Below, piece after piece: positions 11,711-23,403 of a DNA stretch of 64,000 bases; the stretch's first letter is position 1; the number at the start of each line of letters is the position of its first letter. The stretch comes from Salticus scenicus (Eukaryota > Arthropoda > Arachnida > Araneae > Salticidae): NCBI GenBank assembly GCA_963930645.1, contig OZ005656.1:269308993-269372992 (forward strand). The letters are read 5' to 3'. Below the pieces are notes generated by a model. That model did not search any database. It was not told the origin of the DNA and worked only from the letters and a program-made list of their open reading frames with translations. The position numbers and the translations under genes are program-made.

Positions 11711-13107
11711 CATCTATATAAAAGAAAGTATTAATTTCATAAAAGTTTTCGTCTTTTGGTTTTTGTTTGTTTACATTTTAGATGCCCAGAACAGGGTTTT
11801 ACCATTTTTAGAAATTGTCTCTCTGTATGTGACAAAATTTGTGATAACTCAGAAACTAATGCACCAAGATTTCATACAAATTTATATGTTAAATTGTTGC
11901 ACTTTTGACATAAAATTTCGCTGAAAATTGCTTAATGGGTGATGTTGCGATCCCATTTTTTCTTACTTTATAATGAATCATTATGCATAGCTGGCAAGTG
12001 TTCCGATTTTCCCTTATTTTTTCCGTTTTATTAGCTTTGTTCCGGAAATCCGATTTTTCAGCTTCATAACAGTTAAAAGTAAATAAAAGCGATCGGGGAT
12101 TAAACACATTGCAGAAACCATGCGATTTTCAATCTTTCTCTATCCACAACATAAATGCCAATGTTCATTTTAAACTTGCTTTATTAGATTCTAGAAACTA
12201 TGAAGAGTTAGAATTGTTGAATATTTCTCACTCATGTAATTTTTTGCCCTTCTCCCCTCACCCACCTGCTAACGGCCGGCAATCAAACGTATCACAAAAT
12301 CCTTGCAATTACCAATCTTTTTACAACAAAAATGACAATGATCTTTTTAAACAGACTTTATTAGATTCTAAAGCCTATGAAGTAGTAGAATTGTTCATTA
12401 TCTCTCACTCATGTAATCCCCCCCCCCCCCACCTTTCCTCATTTGCTATTTATTGACAATCAAACACCCACAAGAAGCTTTGTGATTTTCAAATGTTCAT
12501 TATCTGCAACATAAATGCCAAAAATGATGTTAAACTTGCTTTTATTAGATTTTAGAATCAATAAACGGATAAAGTTGTTGAATATCTCTCATTCATGTAA
12601 TTTTTTTGGTGATGTCCCCCCACCCTTTTCCCTGTTTAAGAAATGTTTAAAAACTGTTTAATGCACAATTTGTATACATAAAGTAAGATGAATAATAATT
12701 AAAAATTATTTTACTATAATTATTCAAAAGTTGAATAATTTTAAGTGGTGATAAATCTGCACATATACATAAAATAACGCGTAAATATATAAGGGGGGGG
12801 GGCGAAATTCGTCCTTTATGCAAAGTGTTCCTGTTTTTGTTCTTGGTGGGTTGGCAGCTATGATTATGAAATTAAAATGTTGCTTTTATTAGTTATAGCT
12901 AACTAGGGAAAATGTGTGTAAAGAACTCGTTAATACCCTTTTAAAACAAATGGTTGAACCATTGATACATGATAATTTAAAAGTTATTTATTTTTAATTT
13001 TTAACAAAAAAAAAATCTGAGATGAAATTATCTGCATCCATTGTGGAACAAATTTTCAATAAATTATTTGTATTGCGCGAATTTGTTTAGAAAAAATATA
13101 GAAGAAA
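11711..13107 (+). repeat. 1.4-kb TIR repeat carrying a triplicated block
   Basis: The left edge has ATATAAAAGAAAGT in the orientation that is direct to AATATAGAAGAAAGT at the right edge; the shorter copy at 446-780 has these ends inverted, so the exact boundary here is uncertain. The interior shares phrases with 4330-4915. The insert at about 12120-12660 is a three-unit tandem repeat. No coding capacity or named family. Confidence 0.4.
12120..12660 (+). repeat. Three tandem units of about 180 bp
   Basis: The anchor TTATTAGATT occurs at 12181, 12358 and 12542, giving periods of 177 and 184. Each unit also has a CAAT/CAAA-containing lead, an ACATAAATGCC-like phrase, a TCTCACTCATGTAA-like phrase and a C-rich tract (one reaching 12 C). 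The 115-codon frame across it is a by-product of the repeat. Confidence 0.65.
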
Positions 13108-13756
13108 GTTTTGTGATGGTCTCAACCTTACTAGTTTACAAATATGAACAAATTTTTACGTAAATCATTGATTTCATCTCTCCTCTCCCCCAGCTGCATC
13201 AGTCACATTGAATAAATTATCTCTATTACCATCTGAATTACCGTATCTATTACCATATATATAATATCATAAAACAATTGAGATATAATTTTACTTGAGT
13301 TTTCAAATTGAAAGAAATGAAAAGAGAAAATCCTTCTGGCATTCTCTAGAAAGCATAAATATAACTTGCCTATTTAGAATGTAGATGATGTATTTTTTAA
13401 AGCAATCTTCTAACTTTCTATTGTATTGTTCCATCTTTTTAAACTCTTCACAAGCAAGTATTTTTTGCTCATGTCTCATATTACGATAGGAAAGTTAGCT
13501 ACTGGTATAAGTTATCAAATCGATCATTTTTTAAGAATTTTCGTACATATTTATAGCTACTAAAAATAGCATTAATATTATTATAGTGCTTGTTATAGCC
13601 AATTATCTGTTCAAGGGATATGAGTCCAAGAATGTAGTTCTCTTTATGTGAAATGACGTTTTTAAAGGAGCATTATTTATAATAATAGTAAAACAAATTT
13701 AAAAAAAAATATTTATTGTATGCATATATTTATAATTGAATCTTAAAATCTGGAAT

Positions 13757-15445
13757 CAGGGTTGGCAAGTTTTTGACACATGACAGTTTTTGACGGTTAA
13801 AACCGTCATGTCAAAAACCTATATTTATAATATGTCATATAAAAACTTAGTTTAACAAAATATAGTTTATAAAGATTTTTTGAAAAGCATTGATTGTTGA
13901 AAAGATTTATGTTCTTTGATAAACACATTGTTACAACATTTTGATTAATACAAAAAACAAAACTTTAGGCTTTTAAAATTTTATTATGAATTATTTCTAT
14001 GTTCATTCAAAATATGCTGTGATACTTTTATATATTATTACGAAATTTATTTATAACTATGCTTAATATAGTATATATTAAACTTAGTTATGTGATACTT
14101 TTTAATAATATAGTTGTTTTTAATAAGATATTATTTATAAGTATGTTTTAAAATGTAAACATATTAATGTTTTTGGAGAAACATTATTATAACATTTTGA
14201 TTAATATAAAAACAAAACTTTAGGCTTCTAAAAATTAATGATTTATAAAATATCATTTTGATAGATCATTTTGATTGATAAATCATTTTATTTGCAATAT
14301 AACATTGTATATTTCAATTTTTTTTAGTATTGTACTTTTAGTATTATGTATTTAACCAGTAAAATAAAAATGCATAGCCTAATACTTTGTATTTAAATAT
14401 TTTATAGAAAAAGAAAAAAAAGTATGTGTATATATATTTATATATATATATATAATTTTTTTTTTTTTTTAAATGACTGCTGATATTGCAAGTTTATAAG
14501 AAAAAGCAATAATTCTGAATGTTAAACAAGCTTGAATTGCGTCTGAAATTCTTACAATTACCGTGAGACAAGAAAAATATGAATGTTTTCTGGACATGTA
14601 TAAATTGCAATAAATTTAATATTTATTCATACAGATTTTTTTTAAATTTATTAGTCTTAAGCTGTAGGGCCCACCAGTGGCCAAACGGTTCTAAGCGCAA
14701 AGCTGGTAGATGTGAGGTACCAGGTTTACTCTCAGGGCACGCTCGTTGGCCTAGACGTTCAAAGTTTTTCGTGGTTTTCTCCAAAACTTGCATAAATACG
14801 GGCTAGGACCCTTTAGAAAGACCCCCCAAGAGGGCGCTTCCCCTTAGGCCTAAGACCCTAGAGTAGTCAATCAGCCTTACTCCCCAAACACCAATAGTCC
14901 AAGCTATAAACAGGTACAAATATTTATACAATTAATAATAATAAACAGATAAAAATTTATTAATAAATGATAAAGTGTAATAAATACAGATTATAAATGT
15001 AATTATTTTCAAATTCATATTAATTTACTGTCCATATATTATGTTTTACTTAAAGAAAAAATAAAACCCTGTATTCCTGTGTTTTCGTGGATTATGTGAA
15101 AATTCATTAGTAACTTTGGAATTTTAGAATTTCAGAAATATTAATATAAATACGCATAAACATACAAAATATGTCTATGCATACTTTGCATATATTTCTT
15201 AGGTTATAAAACCAGTTAATTTACCTAAATTTTTATAAATTATCTACAAATTGTTTTAAGATTTCTTAATTTATAAACAGCATAATATTTAGATATTCAC
15301 TTGTATATGGCAAATATTACTAAATCTTATTTCTAACTAGATGCTAGCTCATGTATAGATTTTGAAAATACAGGTTTTTGACAGCAGAGGTTTGTGATGG
15401 GTTTTTAACGGTTTAAACCATTGTCATGTCAAAAACCCAACCCTG
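13757..15445. mobile_element. 1.69-kb hAT-type element with perfect 8-bp target duplication
   Basis: The ends are CAGGGTTGGCAAGTTTTTGA and, inverted, CAGGGTTGGGTTTTTGAC. The flanks are TCTGGAAT at 13749-13756 and TCTGGAAT at 15446-15453, identical 8-bp repeats that are diagnostic for hAT-like integration. Subterminal AAACCGTCATGTCAAAAACC palindromic boxes occur at both ends. The interior is AT-rich, has no transposase, and contains a nested SINE. Confidence 0.85.
14666..14892 (+). mobile_element. tRNA-derived SINE, family 1, copy 2, nested in the hAT element
   Basis: It shares with the other copies the CAAAGCTGGTAGATGTGAGG head region, TTTTTCGTGGTTTTCTCC, AAATACGGGCTAGGACCC and the end CCTAGAGTAGTCAATC. 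The A-box-like head reads GTGGCCAAACGGTTCTAAGC. It interrupts the hAT element at 13757-15445 and is therefore younger than that insertion. Confidence 0.75.
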
Positions 15446-15717
15446 TCTGGAATGAATCTGGATTTTGTGCCCTTAAGAGACTGGAAAGTGCTCTCAAAAA
15501 TCTAGAAAATGCCTTTTTCTTACTAGCAGCACCCTCCCTTTTTCTTTTTTAATACGACAGGACTATTTCTTTCAATCTGGCATTTTGCGTCGTTACCAAT
15601 TTATAGTGTTCCACTTCAAAAATACCTGCTAATATCCAATTTCACAATTTACTTTCTTAGTATCTTAAAATATTTTGTGAAATCCGTAGAGTTATACTTT
15701 TTTTTTCCCCCCAAATT

Positions 15718-15789
15718 CCCATCAGTGAGGATCGAACTCACAACCTTCGGGTTCATAGTTATGTACTCTGACAACAGAGCCAATGGGTC
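15718..15789 (-). repeat. tRNA-like sequence, probably a SINE head or tRNA pseudogene
   Basis: On the - strand it has a D-arm-like GCTC/GAGT stem, a perfect T arm (GTGAG-TTCGATC-CTCAC) and an acceptor that pairs at 6 of 7 positions, with ACCCATT on the 5' side. The middle stretch cannot form a 5-bp anticodon stem, so I do not call a working tRNA. Intact A- and B-box matches fit a tRNA-derived retroposon. Confidence 0.45.
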
Positions 15790-16213
15790 TCTGCTGAATA
15801 TTTCCTGATTATTTAGATTAGGGTTTTCAGTTTTTTTGAAAGGGTGTTAAAATACAAATATAAGTAGTCCTGTCTTACTCAATTAAATTCTGTCTTTCAT
15901 CCATTGTTTTAATGCTCGCGAAATGGGTATACATCGTTTATGATCCTTTTTTTTTTTTTTTTCTGTTTGTTTGTTTTTAATTATTTTATTATTCCTTTTT
16001 AATTCTTGTGGAACAAGAATAAGTGACTTTTGTAATAGACTGTTTTCAGAATATTAGTTGAATAGGGACATTTGTGATAGGAGTGACAGCTTAACTGGAC
16101 TGTTTTAAGAATGTTTGTTATATTTTTATTGACTGGAGGGGAATCTGTGAAATATACCATCAACATAAGAATGCACCAAATAATTGAACTGAGTTATTCA
16201 AATTAGTAAAGTT

Positions 16214-16559
16214 CAGGGTTCCCACAGGTCAGGCAGAACAGGGAAAACCTGGAAAAGTCAGGGAATTTGAAATTACTGAAAAAAGTAAAAAAAAAAAACT
16301 ATCAGGGAAAATTGTAAATATTGCTCAAAAACCTGGAAAAATGATGATACAAACCTTGAAAATGCTTTTTGAGCATTCAATTTATATCACAAGTCACTTT
16401 ACTATGTTGTCTTTTACGTTGCGAGCTATGTTCTGTTTTATATCATGAGCTATTTTTAATGTCACAAACCTAATTTTGTGACTGGAATTTCCTAAAAATA
16501 GACCTGGAAAACCTGGAAAAGTCAGGGAATTTTATTTTTGAAATTGAGTGGGAACCCTG
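16214..16559. mobile_element. 346-bp MITE with CAGGGTTCCCAC ends
   Basis: The ends are CAGGGTTCCCAC and, inverted, CAGGGTTCCCAC. Flanking direct repeats AAAGTT lie at 16208-16213 and 16560-16565. The interior has repeated ACCTGGAAAAGTCAGGGAAT phrases near both ends. A related, more decayed element is at 31300-31685. Probably hAT-like, although the visible duplication is 6 rather than 8 bases. Confidence 0.65.
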
Positions 16560-16939
16560 AAAGTTAATCTTTCTGCATATGTTGATTGCTGCCAATTATT
16601 GATGTTAAATACCGGCATTACTAACAACTATGCATGTTAAAAAGAATGTGAATAAGAAATTAAATGACCACACACACACAAATAAGTACACTTTTGTTAA
16701 AAATTTACTACTAAAATACACTAATCAGCCAGTATAAGCCGGGTTTACAAGAGAGAGTGCAGATTGAGAGAATCTTGCTTATATTGAAAAAAAAAAAAAC
16801 TCTAAAATATGTCAAATGTAGGGTCCCATTGTTCATCTAGCATATCCACTTTTCAGTTGCTTTGGATGATAATTGCTTTAAAGCCTATATATATACTTTT
16901 TTAAGTTTCTCTTGAATTTTCTGAATAAGAAAAAATATA

Positions 16940-18271
16940 CAAAAAGCATTCCATAAAAACAGAGTTATTTTTTTACGTAGTGGCAACACCGCGAAACTAA
17001 AAAATAGAAGTGCAGGTGATTTTTCAAACTGTTAACTGTACGCTTATACAAAATTCTAAACGAAGCAGACGATTTTATTTTCCTATTTCCGTGCTTGTTT
17101 AAAGAACTGTTTTATTTGCCCTACAGAAATGAAGATGAGTGATTCAGAGTTTAAAAAACGAAATGCGTTGTGCCATAAAATTTTGCAACCGTTTGGGCAA
17201 AACAGCTCCAGAAGCAGTTAAGTTAATGAAAGAAGCTTACAAAGACAAATGTTTTGGTGAGTCTACGATTTTTAGATGGCACAGTGATTTTAAGAAAGCC
17301 CGTTTGTCTGCAGAACTGGCTCCTAGGCCTGGGCGAACAAAAAGTGTTGTGAATGATCGAAATGTTAACACTGTGTGGGTAATCCTTCAAGAAAATCGGC
17401 GAATGACATGTGAGGAGATAGCGGCATCAACAAACATTTCGAAAACATCAATATTTCGCATTCTACGCAACAATTTACAGCTTCGCTATGTTTGTTCCAG
17501 ATGGGTCCCTCATCACCTTACTAAAGAACAAATGAAAACAAGAATTCACCAATGTTGTGAATGGAAACAGATGCTTCAAAATAATCCAAATCTCCTGAAG
17601 ACTGTAATAACAGGTGATGAAACTTGGGTGCATCATTATGATGATCCCCTTACCAAGTCCGCAACAAGTGTATGGAAACATACTGATTCTCCGCCTCCGA
17701 AAAAAATCCGACAAACCAAATCTGCTGGAAAGATCATGATGATTATTTTCTTTGATCATAAAGGTGTAATCTATCAGCATGCTGTGCCTCCAAAAACTAC
17801 TGTGAATGGTGAATATTATGTTTCAGATTTGAAAATTTTGCGACAACACATATCGAGAAAGCGTCATGAACTGGTAGGGAATTGGACATTACATCACGAT
17901 AATGCTCGCCCGCATGTCACTACTTCTGTTCAGCAATATCTTAGTAAATGCAATATTAAAATCATGCCACATTCCCCTTACAGTCCAGATCTCGCACCAT
18001 GCAATTCCTGGCTGTTTCCGACTTTGAAGGAGAAGCTCCGTGGCAGAAAATTTAATACAGATTCTGAAGTTATTTCAGCAGTGGAGGGTTCTTTTGAAGC
18101 AGCTTCCAGAAAAGGGCTTCTCTACTTGTTTTGAAAAGTGGGTTGAACGATGGGACTGTTGCATAATCATCTGACGGAAGGTATTTTGAAAAAGAATTAT
18201 ATATTTTTTGCTGTAAATATATTTCTTGATTTTTTATGATTTTACTCTCAGTTTTTATGGAATGCCCTTTG
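16940..18271 (+). mobile_element. mariner-family DNA transposon, 1332 bp
   Basis: The terminal repeats share GCATTCCATAAAAAC in inverted orientation, starting one CAAA-plus-two-bases into each end. Each end is flanked by TA (16938-16939 and 18272-18273). The length and the single central transposase frame are typical of mariner. The transposase carries lesions (see the pseudogene entry), so this copy is not autonomous. It lies upstream of the first visible how exon. Confidence 0.9.
17129..18134 (+). pseudogene. mariner transposase, DD34D type, inactivated
   Basis: A DNA transposase that would cut and rejoin its own terminal repeats at TA sites. The open frame runs from 17139 on a GTG with no ATG of its own near the start; the likely true ATG (17129 or 17135) is in another frame, giving an N-terminal frameshift around the A-run at 17153-17158. 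The N-terminal helix-turn-helix region includes S-T-I-F-R-W-H and the second one I-S-K-T-S-I-F-R. Catalytic motifs are G-D-E-T-W-V-H (first Asp), H-H-D-N-A-R-P-H (second Asp) and Y-S-P-D-L-A-P-C-N-S (third). There are 34 residues between the second and third positions, but the third Asp is Asn, so catalysis should fail. A second frameshift at about 18110-18115 removes the usual C-terminal end, which is still readable in another frame (C-F-E-K-W-V-E-R-W). Family assignment is firm. Confidence 0.92.
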
Positions 18272-19498
18272 TATATAAATCGAATAATTATTTATTTCAA
18301 AGCATTTTTTAGGTAATATATCAAGATATGTATCTTTTATTAAGAAACTGCTATAAAATTAGGAATTAGTTTTTTTATTTAATGTATATGCAGATACATT
18401 CCAATATTTTAATTTTTTGGTTATTCCAGTTAACTCTCCTTCTAGTGAGCACTCGACTCTTTAAGTACTCCAAATGAAATTATAAATAAATTTTGAAACA
18501 GATTAATTGATAAAAACTAGAGCTATTATAAATATTAATTGATAAAAACTAGAGTTAAATCCTAGATATTTTAACTTTGAAGAAGCAGCAAATGTCTTTA
18601 ACCAAGAACGAAAATATAAAAAAAAGGGGGGGGGGGTATAGTTACTTCATTGTTTATAATTGTTAGATTTTCAAATTTGTAATTCTTGAAAAGCATAAAA
18701 TTTTTCTGAAAGTAAGTATATAATTACTCATCTAAATTTACAAAATCCCACTTACATTTTTGCTAGAATGGGATTTTTTTTTTTTTTTAAATCTTAGTGT
18801 GAACCCTGCTAAGTATAGAAGATTTTGAAGATGTCTACTATTACCTGTTATTCAATGGGGGAAAAAATATACTTGTATCACTGTAATTAATCTGTCATAG
18901 TGATGTATGCGACAATGCAATTAATGATGCTAATACTCCTTTATTGATGTTAACTAATATTCCTGGGGGAAAAAATAGTCATGAAAACTTCAAGTAAAAA
19001 ATATTATGTAAATAATAAAATATTATTTCATGTAGTTTTTGAAACCAGAATGGTACAAAACTTAGTTGTTTGATTTCAGAATGTTATTTATCTGGAAATT
19101 CATACTACATTTGAAATTTGTCTCATATACTTGAAATCACATTGTTCCTGTTTGATACTAACTTTAGCATTTGGTTATACAATAGGTAATTAGCCAATTA
19201 ATTTAGAGGTACATCTGACCAATTTTTAAAAATCGAAATAAAACAAGTACCTTGGAATCTCTAAACAACATCTTGGACAAAAAAAATATCTTTTTTAATT
19301 TCTTTTATCCCCCTCCCCAAATTTAAGAATCATTATTATTTAAAAGTTTTTCACTGTACAGCTGTTTTTTTTTTTTTTTTTTTTTGATACAGAGTTAAAA
19401 TACTTAATAAACAAAATTTATTTGCTGTTACTTACACATTTTATTTTAGATATGAATTTAACACAATCTGATTATTTTATCAAGAAATATCTGCTCCC

Positions 19499-19530
<32 letters not shown>

Positions 19531-19983
19531 TTTCTTTTGAGATGCAAAGTGATATTGTTGTTTCAGTGATAACAAATGAGGGAAAATATATAATAAAATA
19601 TATTTTGTATTTTAATGTATATAATCCTTACCTTAGCTAAAGGCCACATCTGAAGGCTACTCATATATGCTTTTGTAGTCTTTGCCTTACATCTATTTTG
19701 CATTTCCCAGTATCTGGGAAATGTTCTAATTTTATTTTCATTTGATTCAAATTTATTTTTTGTTTTCTTTTACTTTTTTAAACTTTTATGTAAAAAATTA
19801 TTAAAGATAAAAACCTCTAATGAATCAATATGCATGTTTTTGTGTCAAATTTTAATAGCTATTTGTTTATGTGTTAGGGTTACTTTCTTAATAGACTTAA
19901 CCATTTTACTCTTGACATCCATATTTGTTGCATTCTACTTAACTTTTTAACTCACCTAACTAATGATTTAACTCTTTAACCAG

Positions 19984-20117
19984 AGATCAACAAAGTAAGA
20001 AACAATTTGTTCCAAGTAAATGGGTCCAAGAAAGAGCCTTTGATTCTGCCTGAACCTGATGGGCCCATCATTTCTCGATCTGAGAAAGTATATGTACCTG
20101 TTAAAGATCATCCAGAT
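19984..20117 (+). CDS. how: how coding exon: QUA1-KH linker
   Basis: This exon encodes the stretch between the QUA1 dimer helix and the KH domain of HOW, a STAR-family RNA-binding protein controlling splicing, stability and localisation of muscle and tendon mRNAs. Readable residues are I-N-K-V-R-N-N-L-F-Q-V-N-G, then K-K-E-P-L-I-L-P-E-P and E-K-V-Y-V-P-V-K-D-H-P-D, matching insect HOW (L-F-Q-I-N-G-V-K-K-E-P-L) more closely than QKI. The acceptor is TTTAACCAG at 19981-19983, with a second AG two bases on (start 19986, which begins with Ile). The donor GTAAGT follows at 20118. It ends in phase 0. The preceding exon with QUA1 is not in the window. ACTAAT lies about 20 bases upstream of the acceptor. 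Confidence 0.93.
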
Positions 20118-20720
20118 GTAAGTGGTAACAGCACTTATTTCCCCTGCTAGCATTCATCCTTGAGTTATTTTAACTACTAAAATATTTTCCCAATTTCAAT
20201 AACTTCTCTTGCTTTTGTAGAATCATGAAAATTTGTTGGCTTTCTCGGAATTCAAGTTTAGTTTGTTTATTAACCTATTTCATGTCTTTGCTTTGAGCAT
20301 GGTAATAAATGTCTTAAGTAGGAAAAAAATATTTAACTAATATTAGATTCTTGTATTTCAATTGACAATTTATTGGAGGGAAAAAAAAGGGGGAACAGGA
20401 AGGAAGTTAATAAATTTTCATGTTTCATGCTTTTGTATTAGTTGTATGTAAAATGAAAATTATTTTGGGGGTAAAATTTTTATTTTTCTATAAGTTTGAA
20501 AAATGATACATATTTTTTTATTATTCAGTGTTCAATATTTTTCTTATATTCACAAGAATTGCAGGTAATCAAAATGATCATGTTTTGCATAAAGCTTTCT
20601 TTTTACAGTTAATATTAGGAATACCAGAAAATTCTGTCTATTTGAACTTATTAAAAAAAGAAAAAAATACTAACTCTAGAAATATTTGATTAAAAATATT
20701 TAAGTGGTACTTGAACAAGT

Positions 20721-21276
20721 CAGGGGTCTGTCCAGACTTTTCAGACAGAGTCCTGTTTTTGTAAAATTGTGAAAAATTCTACGAGTAATTTTGTGAATCT
20801 AAGTTTAATGTGAAAATAAAGTTCTTCCGAACTTTTCTGCCAGGGTCCCCTTTTTGTGAAATTGTGAAAAATGTAATTTTGCAAAATAAAATTACAATTA
20901 AGGTTTCATTTTAGACAATGGCGGTTCACTTTTATAAAGTTAAACTCACAGAAATGTATAGAAACCTTTTTATAAATTAGAAACTGAATATCAGCTTTTC
21001 AGGGAAATACAGCAAAGGACAACCGATTATTCAGGTAGCCTGTTCTTTCCACGGAGCCTGTTCTTTCCATGGAAGATTAGTTCTTGAAAGGAAACAGATT
21101 TACCAAAAGTCTGTTTTTAAGGGGAAAATTTTGTGAAAGGACCTTTTTCAGGATAAAAAATTTTGTGAAGGGTCCTTTTTTTTTTTAATAATTTTGTGAA
21201 GGTTCTTTTTTCAAGATATAAAATTTTGTGAAGGGTCCTTTAATGGACCCAGGTTTTTCCTCTGAACAGACCCCTG
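20721..21276. mobile_element. 556-bp MITE with CAGGGGTCTGT ends and 5-bp duplication CAAGT
   Basis: The ends are CAGGGGTCTGTCCAGAC and, inverted, CAGGGGTCTGTTCAGAG. CAAGT flanks both sides (20716-20720 and 21277-21281). The interior repeats the phrase TTTTGTGAAGGGTCCTTT and related forms at least four times. A diverged second copy lies at about 25161-25606. No coding capacity; the superfamily is not identified. Confidence 0.65.
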
Positions 21277-21960
21277 CAAGTATACTTGTAAATGATACAT
21301 TATTAGACGAATATTTCCATTGTCAATTTGTTAATTTTAATGGACAAAATTTTCTGGTAAACCTGATATTTTTAATTTTTAGTTTATTATCTTGCATAAA
21401 TATTGAGATTATTTTTAGCCTGTGATGTATGTAGATTGTAATAAGAATTTACAATACAACATAAGCAACTTTAAAGAAGAAGAAGAAAGTATAAAAATTT
21501 GTGTGAAGTTAAAAACTGTGTATTATGGTAATGATATATCTTTTATAACTTTGAAAAAGCACAATTATATTAATTTGAAAATTAAAAGTATACCTACCTG
21601 TAATGATTTATTATAGGAGGGGGGAAATTATTAGTAATTTTTTAATTTTAATTGCTGTATATTATTTTTCTGTAAATAATAATGCCTATGGCCATGTAAG
21701 CATTACTGTCTCTTTTTAAAATATGCCACTTTCTAAATTTATTTTCTGTCCTATATATTGTGGTTTTTGAATGTGACTAAAAATAAATTATCATGTGTCT
21801 GTAATATATTTAGGCTACCTACATAATAAGCTTGTTCTCACAGAAATACTAGTTGAATGAAACAAAATATGAATATAGACAATGGCATTAACGTGCTGTG
21901 AAATTGTTCCTAGATATGTGTGGCAGGTAGAAAAGAATCTAAAAATCGTCAGGCACTTAA

Positions 21961-22305
21961 AAGGGGGGCAATACCTAATCCCGCGGACAACCAAGGCCCT
22001 TGTTATTCCATGGGAGAATTAGTTTCCACAATGACTCATTACCTAATGTATTCAAATGCATTTTTCTCACTTTTTTGTCGCAAAATGAAATACTAAAAAT
22101 TTAAAAAATAAATTTTTGGAAAATAAGTAGGTATTTATTTATTTTTATATATTTTTTATTTATTTTTTACTAATTCAATTATAAATTTTCAGATTCTGAA
22201 AATGGAATTTTAAAAAATTCATAGGTAATGAGTAATTATGGAAACAGAATTTTCTATAGAATAACATAGACCACAGCTGTCGGCAAAATTAGATATTGTC
22301 TGCTC
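21961..22305. mobile_element. TTAA-flanked foldback MITE, copy 1
   Basis: TTAA lies on both sides (21957-21960 and 22306-22309). The left end has GGGGGGCAATACCTAATCCC and the right end, inverted, GAGCAGACAATATCTAAT. Long imperfect arms share the phrases ATTACCTAATGTATT and, inverted, TAATGAGTAATTATGG. It is related to 24171-24542 and 57928-58316. TTAA targets are typical of piggyBac-like elements. Confidence 0.55.
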
Positions 22306-23286
22306 TTAAATCTTCAAAATGGCCACTGGGAACTAAAATGTATTAAATAAAATCAAAATAGCTAAAAATCAGCATTCATCTTGTCAAGGGTAATTTCTGA
22401 AAATTTTTGTATATTTTTATGTAAAAATAAGTGCATTTGAAAACCTTTTTCGCAAGATGATTGAGAAAGGTGACTTCAACCTTGAATCCAGAACAACAAC
22501 TTTGTAGGTTACAATAAAAATAGTGTAGTGTTAGGGTGTACAATGTTTTAGGGACAAAGTTTCATTGTTACAGCTGACTAGGGTATAGAAAACTACTCAA
22601 TCTGAGTACAACTAATTGGGGAATGAAAATCAGTTAGCAAAGATAATGTCTGTCTACATATCTGCATTGTTTTTTATACTGATAAAAGAAAAAAAAAATC
22701 GCAATTTTTTTTATATTTTATTTTGAAGCTGTAAAATGTGAAATTTCACAAAGTTAAATTTTGCATTTTGCAGCATCTAAAATAAATTTGAAAACTTAAT
22801 AATTTTTTTTGGAAAACAAGACATAATTTACAGTTATAAATTTTATGAATGTGAAATCAAAATTTAAAAATAGATTATTTTCATTAGGTTCACTGATAAA
22901 GCCTTAATTCCCTAATCAGCTGTATTGAGATTAATCTGCTGTCCTTTACAATGGTAGTACAAGTGACCCTTACTCCTAAAAAGCTGTGCATTTCTATTGT
23001 AATGCTTTGTATCCATGTAATAGCACTGCCAAATCGTATGAAATGAGGAATTTTTCTCCCTCAAAAACATCCTTAGTATTGTTTTTCTACTAAATGATTT
23101 TTGTCAGTAAAAATAATTGGTATTCTTTTCTGTGTAGAAAATTTCTAATGATTACTATTATTGTAATGTGTACTATAAATGTAATGTACTTTTGTGCATC
23201 TATAATAATGTCAGTTTACAATTTTATGTATCAGCTTTTTTTTTTTTTTTTGTTCAAAATTTTTCAAGTTTACTATTAAATTTCAG

Positions 23287-23403
23287 TACAACTTTGTTGG
23301 GCGAATCCTTGGCCCCCGTGGTATGACAGCCAAACAACTTGAACAAGAAACTGGTTGTAAAATTATGGTGAGAGGTAAAGGATCCATGAGAGACAAAAAG
23401 AAG
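23287..23403 (+). CDS. how: how coding exon: KH domain, first half
   Basis: Thirty-nine in-phase codons give the N-terminal half of the KH RNA-binding fold: Y-N-F-V-G-R-I-L-G-P-R-G-M-T-A-K-Q-L-E, then E-T-G-C-K-I-M-V-R-G-K-G-S-M-R-D-K-K-K. G-P-R-G is the G-x-x-G loop that contacts RNA, and K-I-M-V-R-G-K-G-S is the hallmark STAR strand and variable-loop start. M-T-A-K-Q-L-E-Q is the HOW form; QKI has L-T-A-K-Q-L-E-A. The acceptor is TTTCAG and the donor is AAG|GTAATT. Both ends are phase 0 and both exon junctions agree with the known protein order. Confidence 0.97.

Larger units (their letters stand above)
1..19983. other. Region before first visible how exon: long first intron or 5' flank, no host exon recognised
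   Basis: I found no open frame with the QUA1 helix pattern expected for the first how exon, and no other host protein. The recognisable content is transposon-derived and listed separately. Stretches where I see nothing beyond AT-rich or homopolymeric DNA include 790-1120, 1270-2290, 3610-4320, 5900-7110 (apart from a short dispersed repeat at about 6765-6850), 8690-9950, 13110-13740, 15800-16200 and 18280-19980. A short (AC)n run lies near 9133. The short frames here are isolated and show no family pattern. Confidence 0.6.
20118..23286 (+). other. how: how intron, 3.2 kb
   Basis: It is bounded by GTAAGT at 20118 and TTTCAG at 23281-23286. It holds a 556-bp MITE (20721-21276) and a TTAA-flanked foldback (21961-22305). 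Around 22560-22990 there is a further region resembling the foldback family. The remaining sequence is AT-rich with nothing recognisable. Confidence 0.85.

Noticed and set aside
12109..12456. 115-codon frame
   Set aside because: It runs through a tandem repeat with C tracts, and no domain is recognisable.
14579..14806. 75-codon frame
   Set aside because: It overlaps a SINE copy and uses its tRNA-derived head.
15718..15789. A working tRNA gene on the - strand
   Set aside because: D and T arms pair, but no anticodon stem can form; more likely a SINE head or pseudogene.
22560..22990. A further TTAA foldback element in the first visible intron
   Set aside because: Some phrases resemble the family, but I could not define both ends or a TTAA pair with confidence.
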